A stretch of 64,000 bases of DNA from positions 62,001-126,000 of the forward strand of contig NZ_JAPENY010000001.1 in NCBI RefSeq assembly GCF_026341825.1, in the 5' to 3' direction. Made by a program: the position numbers and the translations under genes. Below the pieces are notes generated by a model. That model did no database searches. It saw nothing but the letters and a program-made list of their open reading frames with translations, and was not told where the DNA came from. This document shows, piece by piece, positions 57,393 through 64,000 of the stretch (positions are counted from its first letter, which is position 1; each line of letters starts with the position of its first letter). The DNA comes from Streptomyces sp. NBC_00620. GTDB lineage: Bacteria; Actinomycetota; Actinomycetes; Streptomycetales; Streptomycetaceae.

Positions 57393-58469
57393 TTACGCGG
57401 CGGCGAGCTTCGCGGCCGAGTCCGCGTCGACGCAGGCCTGGATCATCGCGTCCAGGTCACCGTCGAGGACCTGGTCCAAGTTGTACGCCTTGAAGCCGAC
57501 CCGGTGGTCCGAGATGCGATTCTCCGGGAAGTTGTACGTACGGATCTTCTCGGAGCGGTCGACGGTGCGGACCTGGCTGCGGCGGGCGTCCGCGGCCTCC
57601 CGTTCCGCTTCCTCCTGCGCCGCCGCGAGAAGCCTGGAGCGCAGGATACGCATCGCCTGCTCCTTGTTCTGCAGCTGGCTCTTCTCGTTCTGGCAGGAAG
57701 CGACGACTCCGGTGGGAATGTGCGTGATGCGCACCGCGGAGTCGGTGGTGTTGACGGACTGGCCGCCGGGTCCCGAGGAGCGGTAGACGTCGATGCGGAG
57801 GTCGTTGGCGTGGATCTCGACGTCGACCTCCTCGGCCTCGGGCGTGACGAGCACACCGGCGGCGGAGGTGTGGATGCGGCCCTGCGACTCGGTCGAGGGC
57901 ACCCGCTGTACGCGGTGCACCCCGCCCTCGTACTTCAGCCGCGCCCAGACGCCCTGGCCCGGCTCGGTGGCACCCTGGCCGCCCTTGGTCTTCACGGCGA
58001 CCTGGACGTCCTTGTAGCCGCCCAGCTCGGACTCGGTGGCGTCGATGATCTCGGTCTTCCAGCCGACGCGCTCGGCGTAGCGCAGGTACATGCGCAGCAG
58101 GTCACCGGCGAAGAGTGCCGACTCGTCGCCGCCCGCGCCCGCCTTGACCTCGAGGATGACGTCCTTGTCGTCGTTGGGGTCTCGCGGGACGAGCAGCAGC
58201 CGCAGCTTCTCCGTCAGCTCCTCGCGCTGCTTCTCCAGGTCCTTGACCTCGGCCGCGAAGTCCGGGTCGTCGACCGCGAACTCCTTCGCCGTCTCGATGT
58301 CGTCCCCGGTCTGCTTCCAGGAGCGGTACGTCGCGACGATCGGGGTCAGCTCCGCGTAGCGCTTGTTGAGCTTGCGCGCGTTGGCCTGGTCGGCGTGAAC
58401 CGACGGGTCAGCGAGCTTCTTCTCCAGATCGGCGTGCTCGCCGATCAGTTCCTCGACCGCCTCGAACAT
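57393..58469 (-). CDS. prfA: Peptide chain release factor 1
   Basis: 358 residues from ATG 58469, preferred to a TTG four codons earlier because GGAG then has normal spacing. The codon-recognition tripeptide lies in [16 protein letters not shown] (PxT type, giving UAA/UAG specificity). The catalytic GGQ is in [18 protein letters not shown]-terminal coiled coil is present ([16 protein letters not shown]). It is co-oriented with prmC. Confidence 0.97.
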   Translation of the reverse strand: MFEAVEELIGEHADLEKKLADPSVHADQANARKLNKRYAELTPIVATYRSWKQTGDDIETAKEFAVDDPDFAAEVKDLEKQREELTEKLRLLLVPRDPNDDKDVILEVKAGAGGDESALFAGDLLRMYLRYAERVGWKTEIIDATESELGGYKDVQVAVKTKGGQGATEPGQGVWARLKYEGGVHRVQRVPSTESQGRIHTSAAGVLVTPEAEEVDVEIHANDLRIDVYRSSGPGGQSVNTTDSAVRITHIPTGVVASCQNEKSQLQNKEQAMRILRSRLLAAAQEEAEREAADARRSQVRTVDRSEKIRTYNFPENRISDHRVGFKAYNLDQVLDGDLDAMIQACVDADSAAKLAAA

Positions 58470-58527
58470 CTCCGGCTCCAATGGACTGTCCCCTCAGCTC
58501 CATCATGGGCTCGGGGACGTAGGTAAG

Positions 58528-58572
58528 ACATGGGGGTCCCCCCGGCTCGAGCGGAGCCGAGAGTTGGGGGAG
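58528..58572. repeat. Dispersed Streptomyces GC-rich intergenic repeat
   Basis: GGGGGTCCCCCC, GGCTCGAGCGGAGCC and GTTGGGGGAG occur in this order. I recognise the arrangement from intergenic regions of many Streptomyces. Each part is self-complementary. It lies between prfA and the rpmE terminator. Confidence 0.5.
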
Positions 58573-58587
58573 GGGGCTGCACCGCAA

Positions 58588-58635
58588 AGCGCCGGTCCCG
58601 GCGCCCCCGTGCAGGGGGCACCGAAGACCGGCGCT
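58588..58635 (-). terminator. Terminator of rpmE
   Basis: Outer arms AGCGCCGGTC and GACCGGCGCT (10 bp, perfect) enclose an inner GCCCCC/GGGGGC hairpin. On the minus strand TTTGCGG follows. It starts 10 bp after the rpmE stop. Confidence 0.75.
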
Positions 58636-58644
58636 GTGAGGTCG

Positions 58645-58866
58645 CTACTTCTTGGCAGCGGCAGCCTTGCCGAAGCGGGCCTCGAAGCGGGCCACGCGGC
58701 CACCGGTGTCGAGGATCTTCTGCTTGCCCGTGTAGAACGGGTGGCACTCGGAGCAGACCTCGGCACGGACGGTGCCGCTGGAGATCGTGCTACGGGTGGT
58801 GAACGACGCGCCACAGGTGCAGCTGACCTGCGTCTCGACGTACTCGGGGTGGATGTCGCGCTTCAA
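58645..58866 (-). CDS. rpmE: 50S ribosomal protein L31
   Basis: 73 residues from a TTG with AGGAG at 5-bp spacing; a 32-codon longer frame is rejected because the family begins at (M)KRDIHPEY. Zinc ligands CTCGASF and CSECHPF make it the Cys-containing (C+) form, which needs zinc. Streptomyces usually have a second, Cys-free L31 under Zur control. It ends with KAAAAKK. Confidence 0.95.
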   Translation of the reverse strand: MKRDIHPEYVETQVSCTCGASFTTRSTISSGTVRAEVCSECHPFYTGKQKILDTGGRVARFEARFGKAAAAKK

Positions 58867-59014
58867 GGTGTCTCCTAGTTTCGGGAGGGCGCCGGGTCGC
58901 CGCCGCGGATTGCGGGTGCGTGAACCGGAGCCGACGTACCAGTCTGCCAGGACTCGCCGCATCCCCCAAAACCGGGGGGCGCGGCGATCTATTCCCGCAG
59001 GGTTCTCATGCCGC

Positions 59015-60154
59015 TCAGCCGGCGCTGACGACGTCCTTCGCGGTGCCCGTGGCCGTGCCCTCGGTGGCCGACTTCGGGATCACCTGGTCGTTCTTCAGGG
59101 CGTCCCAGACCAGCTTGTCCTTGGCCTCGTCGATGAGCACCCGGTTGGCGTTCGCGCTGTCGTACTGGACCGGCATCGTCACCATCGTCATCTTCGAGGA
59201 GCTGATGCCCTTGAGGCCGCCGGCGAAGGACACCAGGTCGTTGACGGACTTCAGGTCGGAGTCGGTGGTGATGGCGTTGGTGGCGGTGTCGGCGAGTTCG
59301 AGCAGCTTGGTGGGGCTGGTCAGCAGGCCGATGCTCTTGACCTGGTTCATCAGGGCCTTGATGAACGCCTGCTGGAGCTGGATGCGGCCGAGGTCGGAGC
59401 CGTCGCCGACGCCGTGCCGGGTGCGGACCAGGCCGAGCGCCTGCTCGCCGTTGAGGGTGTGGGTGCCGGCCGTGAGATTCAGGTGGCTGTCGGGGTCGTC
59501 GATGTCCTGGGTGGTGGTGATCTTCACACCGCCCAGGTCGTCGATGAGCTTCTGGAAGCCGCTGAAGTCGACCTCGATGTAGTGGTCCATGCGGATCCCG
59601 CTCATGGACTCGACGGTCTTCACGGCGCAGGCGGCACCACCGGTGGAATACGCGGAGTTGAACATGACCTCGGAGGCCGCGTCGTGCGTGACACCGTTGG
59701 CGTCCGTGCAGGAGGGACGCTCGACAAGGGTGTCGCGGGGTATGGAGACCACACTCGCCGACTTGTGGCCCTCGTACACGTGCACGACCATCGCCGTGTC
59801 GGAGCGGGCGCTGCCGTCGTCGGTGCCGCCGCCCAGCTTCTCGTTGGAGCCGGAGCGGGTGTCGGAGCCCAGGACCAGGATGTTCTCGGAGCCGTTGTCG
59901 ACCTTCGTCGGCCGGTCGGTGCCGAGGGCCTGGTTGATGTCGACGCTCTTGATGTTGCCGTTGAGCTTGAAGTACAGGTATCCGGCGCCGGTGCCGCCCA
60001 GCACGACGATCCCCGCCGCGACCCAGGCCGTGATCAGCAGGCCCTTGCGGCGCTTGCTGCGGGCCTTGCGGCGGCGGCCCTTCGCACGGTGGCGCGGGGC
60101 GCTGGTGCCGGACTCCCCGGGTATGCCGGGTTCCGGCGTGCTCTCGGCAGGCAT
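59015..60154 (-). CDS. LytR-CpsA-Psr (LCP) family cell-wall glycopolymer ligase
   Basis: 379 residues with GAGGAG ribosome site. A basic cytoplasmic N-terminus ([18 protein letters not shown]) precedes one TM helix ([24 protein letters not shown]). The LCP domain follows: [76 protein letters not shown] and [16 protein letters not shown]. Conserved Arg and Asp residues for polyprenyl-pyrophosphate binding are present. It attaches glycopolymers to peptidoglycan and may work with the WecA-like transferase nearby. Confidence 0.94.
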   Translation of the reverse strand: MPAESTPEPGIPGESGTSAPRHRAKGRRRKARSKRRKGLLITAWVAAGIVVLGGTGAGYLYFKLNGNIKSVDINQALGTDRPTKVDNGSENILVLGSDTRSGSNEKLGGGTDDGSARSDTAMVVHVYEGHKSASVVSIPRDTLVERPSCTDANGVTHDAASEVMFNSAYSTGGAACAVKTVESMSGIRMDHYIEVDFSGFQKLIDDLGGVKITTTQDIDDPDSHLNLTAGTHTLNGEQALGLVRTRHGVGDGSDLGRIQLQQAFIKALMNQVKSIGLLTSPTKLLELADTATNAITTDSDLKSVNDLVSFAGGLKGISSSKMTMVTMPVQYDSANANRVLIDEAKDKLVWDALKNDQVIPKSATEGTATGTAKDVVSAG

Positions 60155-60513
60155 GTGCTCCTCAGTCCTTGTTCGGGTCGGTTACCCCCTGCTTTCAGGC
60201 TCAGGCCCGGTCGTCGCGCCATGTACGTACCGCTCCATGGTCACTCCGTACGGTCAGACGGGGAAACTCGGGAAAGGGTTGCACAACGCACTGTGCTCAG
60301 TCTGTGGCCCGACGGGCACGGTGAGTCACCGATGAACCCGGGTAAACCCGCATTCACCTGCGTTTTCAACCGGCGAGGACGCACTGCCCGTAACCGGTAC
60401 CGGTCTTGATCATTGTGGGAAAGGTCTCGCCGGCCGCCCTGCCCGTGCCACGCAAAGGGCCGCCCCCGTCACCGGTGTGACGGGGGCGGCCCTCGGGCTC
60501 CGCGGGGTCCAGA
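60155..60513. other. Intergenic region, 359 bp, with the rho terminator
   Basis: It lies between rho and the LCP gene, both on the minus strand. The rho terminator is at 60456-60493. The rest presumably holds the LCP promoter; the stretch 60280-60400 has lower GC, but no confident -35/-10 pair was picked. Confidence 0.5.
60456..60493 (-). terminator. Strong hairpin terminator after rho
   Basis: A perfect 17-bp stem (arm AGGGCCGCCCCCGTCAC) with CGGT loop. On the minus strand TTGCGTGG follows, so the T-run is short. It starts 20 bp after the rho stop. Confidence 0.8.
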
Positions 60514-62544
60514 TCAGTCGTTGCCGCCGTTGCCCGGCGTCGTCTTCGCGATCTGCATCAGGAACTCGGCGTTGGACTTCGTCTGCTTCATCTTGTCCAG
60601 CAGAAGCTCGATGGCCTGCTGCGAGTCGAGCGCGTGCAGCACCCGGCGCAGCTTCCAGACGATGGCGAGCTCCTCCGCGTTGAGGAGGATCTCTTCCTTG
60701 CGCGTGCCCGACGGGTCGACGTCGACCGCCGGGAAGATGCGCTTGTCGGCGAGCTTCCGGTCGAGCTTGAGCTCCATGTTGCCGGTGCCCTTGAACTCCT
60801 CGAAGATCACCTCGTCCATGCGCGAGCCGGTGTCGACGAGCGCGGTGGCCAGGATGGTCAGCGAGCCGCCGTCCTCGATGTTGCGCGCGGCACCGAAGAA
60901 GCGCTTCGGCGGGTACAGCGCGGTCGAGTCGACACCACCGGACAGGATGCGGCCGGAGGCGGGGGCGGCGAGGTTGTACGCACGGCCCAGACGCGTGATC
61001 GAGTCGAGCAGTACGACGACGTCGTGACCCAGCTCCACCAGACGCTTGGCGCGCTCGATGGCGAGCTCGGCGACCGTGGTGTGGTCCTCGGCCGGGCGGT
61101 CGAAGGTCGAGGAGATGACCTCGCCCTTCACCGACCGCTGCATGTCGGTGACTTCTTCCGGACGCTCGTCGACCAGGACGACCATCAGGTGGCACTCGGG
61201 GTTGTTGACGGTGATCGCGTTGGCGACCGCCTGCAGGATCATGGTCTTGCCGGTCTTCGGCGGGGCCACGATCAGACCGCGCTGGCCCTTACCGATCGGC
61301 GCGACGAGGTCGATGATGCGGGTCGTCAGCACGCCCGGGTCGGTCTCCAGACGGAGCCGGTCCTGCGGGTAAAGAGGCGTCAGCTTGTTGAACTCCGGGC
61401 GGCCGCGGCCGGATTCGGCGGCCATGCCGTTCGCGGAGTCGAGGCGGACCAGCGCGTTGAACTTCTCGCGGCGCTCGCCATCCTTGGGCTGACGGACCGC
61501 GCCGGTGACGTGGTCACCCTTGCGCAGACCGTTCTTGCGGACCTGGGCGAGCGACACGTACACGTCGTTCGGACCCGGCAGGTAGCCGGACGTACGGATG
61601 AACGCGTAGTTGTCGAGGATGTCCAGGATGCCCGCGACGGGGATCAGGACGTCGTCGTCCGCGACCTGCGGCTCGTTCGGGCCGAAGTCCTCGCGGCCTC
61701 GACGGCCACGGCGGTCCCGGTAACGGCCACGACGGCCACGACGGCCATCGCCGAACTCGTCGTCGTCCTGCGGTCCGTTGTCACGCTGCTGCCGGTCCTG
61801 GCGGTCCTGACGGCCGCCGCCCTGGCTCTGCTGCTGACGGTCCTGGCGCTGCTGCTGGCCGCCGCCCTGACCCTGGCCGCCCTGGCTCTGGCCCTGGCCC
61901 TGCTGCTCGTCGGCCTTGCCACCCCGGCGGTCGCGGTCACGGCCACCACGGTCGCGGTCACGGCGGTCACGGCGGCCCTGACGGCCGTCGGCACCGTCAC
62001 CGGCGTCGGCCTTGACCTCGACGAGGGTCTCCGTCTTCGGCTCACTCTTCGCCTCGGCGGTGACCGTCTCGGGGCTGCCGGCCTCGGCGACGGCACGGCG
62101 ACGGCGACGCTCGCCCGCGGGGGCGTCATCGCTGGCGGGCTGGCCGGGAATCTCGATCTGCTGCTTGGCCACGGCCTTTTCGGCGGCGGCGGGCTTCTCG
62201 GCCTTGGCCTCGGCCGCGACGGCCTCATCGCCCGTACGAGCCTTCGAGGTGGCGCGGCGCTTCGGCTTGGTCTCGGTGGCGGTGTCGGCCTTCGCCGGGG
62301 CACCCCCGCCTGCCTGCGCCTCCTTGATGACCTCGATCAGCTGGCTCTTGCGCATACGCGCGGTGCCCCTGATACCGAGGCCGGACGCGACCTGCTGAAG
62401 CTCGGCCAGCACCATGCCGTCAAGGCCGGTACCGCGGCGCCGCCGGGAGCCTGCACCGGAGGCAGGCGCGGCAGAGGCGTCCGTGGCGGGCGCGGCAGCG
62501 GTCTCCTCGACACGTGCGCCCATCAGATCGGTGGTGTCGCTCAC
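60514..62544 (-). CDS. rho: Transcription termination factor Rho with large N-terminal insertion
   Basis: 676 residues from a GTG ([14 protein letters not shown]) with AAGGA ribosome site. Rho_N lies at about 45-85 ([20 protein letters not shown], then [10 protein letters not shown]). A low-complexity insertion spans about 90-305 with Ala/Glu/Lys, then Arg/Asp/Gly/Gln-rich repeats ([31 protein letters not shown]). The RNA-binding CSD ([20 protein letters not shown]) and ATPase follow: Walker [35 protein letters not shown] (Walker B) and the Q/R-loops. Length against 419 in E. coli reflects the insertion typical of high-GC actinobacteria. Confidence 0.97.
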   Translation of the reverse strand: MSDTTDLMGARVEETAAAPATDASAAPASGAGSRRRRGTGLDGMVLAELQQVASGLGIRGTARMRKSQLIEVIKEAQAGGGAPAKADTATETKPKRRATSKARTGDEAVAAEAKAEKPAAAEKAVAKQQIEIPGQPASDDAPAGERRRRRAVAEAGSPETVTAEAKSEPKTETLVEVKADAGDGADGRQGRRDRRDRDRGGRDRDRRGGKADEQQGQGQSQGGQGQGGGQQQRQDRQQQSQGGGRQDRQDRQQRDNGPQDDDEFGDGRRGRRGRYRDRRGRRGREDFGPNEPQVADDDVLIPVAGILDILDNYAFIRTSGYLPGPNDVYVSLAQVRKNGLRKGDHVTGAVRQPKDGERREKFNALVRLDSANGMAAESGRGRPEFNKLTPLYPQDRLRLETDPGVLTTRIIDLVAPIGKGQRGLIVAPPKTGKTMILQAVANAITVNNPECHLMVVLVDERPEEVTDMQRSVKGEVISSTFDRPAEDHTTVAELAIERAKRLVELGHDVVVLLDSITRLGRAYNLAAPASGRILSGGVDSTALYPPKRFFGAARNIEDGGSLTILATALVDTGSRMDEVIFEEFKGTGNMELKLDRKLADKRIFPAVDVDPSGTRKEEILLNAEELAIVWKLRRVLHALDSQQAIELLLDKMKQTKSNAEFLMQIAKTTPGNGGND

Positions 62545-62932
62545 GAAGGGTCCTTCCCTGGAGCGGACGTCGGCCTGTCTGGCACGGCGACCGGTTTTGC
62601 TGTCCGGATTTGGTCCTTTTTGTATGGACCGTGCCGGGGCGGTGGTCCGCCAACGCGGCGGAAGAAATAACTGGTGATGACGATTCCGGAGCCGTGGCAC
62701 TGAATTGCGGTGACATCGGCACGGTCACGCCGGTTCCGGAGCGTGCTCAACACTGCTCAGCACATAGCACCCAATGCATGGCACAAAGCAGCTTGGGAGG
62801 CTCCCGGAAGAATGGGTGTCCCGGACGGGGACGCGAAGCACCTCGCCATGGTGAGGTCGGGTGCAGACTTGAGATTAACACTACCGGATCCAACAAACAT
62901 TCCCCCTCTCGAAATCCGGCAACCGCACGCTT
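62545..62932. other. Intergenic region, 388 bp, rho leader and promoter region
   Basis: It lies between thrB (stop at 62933) and rho. The part next to rho encodes no supported ORF and should be the rho 5' leader. AT-richer DNA at 62870-62935 (with GTTAATCTC on the minus strand) is the likely promoter area, but no convincing box pair was found. A repeated TGAGCA with flanking GTGCT/AGCAC lies near 62740-62765. No terminator after thrB is visible. Confidence 0.4.
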
Positions 62933-63862
62933 CTAATTGACGCCGGAGGGTGCGAGCGGCAGCACGCTCGCCCCCGTGGCATCGAGGTCCAGTCGATTGG
63001 CGGCCCACCCCTGACCTGCGAGGTCGGCGATTTTGTCGGCCGTCGCCGCGTCGGCGAGGGCCAGCACCGTGGGGCCCGCGCCGGAGATCACCGCGGGGAT
63101 ACCGTCGCCCCGCAGCCGCTCCACCAGCGCGATGCTCTCGGGCATGGCCGGGGCGCGGTAGTCCTGGTGCAGCCGGTCCTCGGTGGCGGGCAGCAGCAGC
63201 TCGGGGCGCCGGGTGAGGGCCTCGACGAGCAGTGCGGCGCGGCCCGCGTTGGCGGCGGCGTCGACATGCGGCACGGTGCGCGGAAGCAGTCCGCGTGCGG
63301 TCTCGGTGAGAACCGGCTTTCCCGGTACGAAAACCACCGGAACGATGGAATCGGCGGCGTCCATCCTGATCGCCCGCGCAGCACCGGTCTCCATCCAGGA
63401 GAGCGTGAATCCGCCGAGCAGACAGGCCGCGACATTGTCGGGGTGCCCCTCGATCTCGGTGGCGAGCTCCAGAAGGGCGGTGTCGTCGAGTTTGGCGTCC
63501 CCGCCTATGGTCACCGCCCGCGCGGCGACGATGCCGGCGCAGATGGCGGCCGACGAGGAGCCGAGTCCCCGCCCGTGCGGGATGCGGTTGGCGCAGACGA
63601 TCTCGAGGCCGCGCGGCTGTCCGCCCAGCAGATCGAAGGCGGTGCGCAGGGAACGTACGAGGAGATGATTCTCGTCGCGCGGCAGCGTCTCGCTGCCCTC
63701 ACCCGCGATGTCGATGTGCAGCCCGGCGTCGGCCACCCGGACGACCACGTCGTCGTACAGCCCCAGTGACAGGCCGAAGGCGTCGAAGCCCGGCCCGAGG
63801 TTGGCGCTGGTGGCGGGGACGCGCACCCGGACGGCGGCGGCGCGGAAGGCTGGACCGGCCAT
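62933..63862 (-). CDS. thrB: Homoserine kinase
   Basis: 309 residues. GHMP kinase motifs: RVRVPATSANLGPGFDAFGL at the N-terminus, the ATP-binding IPHGRGLGSSSAAI, and AVISGAGPTVLAL near the C-terminus. EGHPDNVAA is also present. It phosphorylates homoserine in threonine synthesis, and thrC is expected just outside the right edge. An AAGGAG lies 12 bp before the ATG, slightly far. Confidence 0.96.
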   Translation of the reverse strand: MAGPAFRAAAVRVRVPATSANLGPGFDAFGLSLGLYDDVVVRVADAGLHIDIAGEGSETLPRDENHLLVRSLRTAFDLLGGQPRGLEIVCANRIPHGRGLGSSSAAICAGIVAARAVTIGGDAKLDDTALLELATEIEGHPDNVAACLLGGFTLSWMETGAARAIRMDAADSIVPVVFVPGKPVLTETARGLLPRTVPHVDAAANAGRAALLVEALTRRPELLLPATEDRLHQDYRAPAMPESIALVERLRGDGIPAVISGAGPTVLALADAATADKIADLAGQGWAANRLDLDATGASVLPLAPSGVN

Positions 63863-64000
63863 CGCTCGATGACTCTCCTTGAGCTGCGTGATGTACGAGA
63901 TTCTCGAAGACTTGGCGATACGAACGTGGGACGAGTTGCGTTGCGACCTGGGACGACTGGCGATACGAACCTGACGGGTACGTCAATACCCGAAGGCCGC
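63863..64000. repeat. Spacer upstream of thrB with 13-bp direct repeats
   Basis: TGGCGATACGAAC occurs at 63913-63925 and 63958-63970, and TGGGACGA occurs at 63927-63934 and 63949-63956 between them. The minus strand entering from the right edge reads AAFGY then stop, possibly the end of thrC. No ORF is supported within the spacer. Confidence 0.4.

Noticed and set aside
58482..58527. Alternative TTG start of prfA at 58481
   Set aside because: GGAG would overlap the start; the ATG four codons later has proper spacing and matches the family start.
60634..62670. 678-codon plus-strand ORF opposite rho
   Set aside because: Antisense shadow of the repetitive Arg/Gln-coding insertion in rho.

Overview
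The window is very GC-rich chromosomal DNA with strong third-position GC bias, frequent GTG and TTG starts and Streptomyces-specific genes (scy, filP, a cslA/glxA pair, nucS, an actinobacterial-style Rho). I read it as the core chromosome of a Streptomyces. From memory, the gene order matches the S. coelicolor block from thrB/rho through the atp operon to scy/filP, meaB and icmA, shown here in reverse. That match is recall and was not computed.

Left part (1-17 kb): a large secreted Ala-rich coiled-coil protein that runs off the left edge; a small membrane protein; icmA, the large subunit of isobutyryl-CoA mutase, with a perfect 24-bp palindrome in front of its start; a DUF3817 membrane protein and a MarR regulator. 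Next comes a glycan locus: a GH6 endoglucanase-like lipoprotein convergent with glxA (radical copper oxidase) and cslA (GT2 cellulose-synthase-like). Then an MTH1187 thiamine-binding-like protein with a second DUF3817 protein, three tandem AIM24-family genes, a second MarR regulator and an MFS transporter. Two dispersed intergenic repeats flank the MFS gene.

Middle part (17-44 kb): meaB, a thiolase and methylmalonyl-CoA epimerase (acyl-CoA metabolism); scy and filP (polar-growth cytoskeleton); two paralogous ABC exporter modules separated by an unusual two-TM channel-like protein and an unknown protein; an LLM-class oxidoreductase; an SCO5389-like protein; nucS (non-canonical mismatch repair); a STAND-like ATPase with a long Ser/Thr/Pro tail; a STAS protein; 3-hydroxybutyryl-CoA dehydrogenase; a PduO-type cobalamin adenosyltransferase; a RelE/YefM-type toxin-antitoxin pair; a two-component system wrecked by an internal deletion; and a secreted chitinase with a classic direct-repeat promoter.

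Right part (43-64 kb, all on the minus strand): DUF2550, then the ATP synthase operon (atpIBEFHAGDC), a WecA/MraY-like GlcNAc-1-P transferase, a serine hydroxymethyltransferase, a low-molecular-weight phosphatase-like protein whose catalytic Cys is Ser, the tRNA t6A synthase Sua5/TsaC, an 18-codon mini-ORF, prmC, prfA, rpmE, an LCP cell-wall ligase, rho and thrB.

Two themes link the genes. B12-dependent acyl-CoA rearrangement is spread along the window (IcmA, MeaB, epimerase, adenosyltransferase, thiolase, hydroxyacyl-CoA dehydrogenase). Tip growth and the cell envelope recur as well (CslA/GlxA, Scy/FilP, WecA-like, LCP). I saw no tRNA or rRNA gene, CRISPR array, insertion sequence or prophage.
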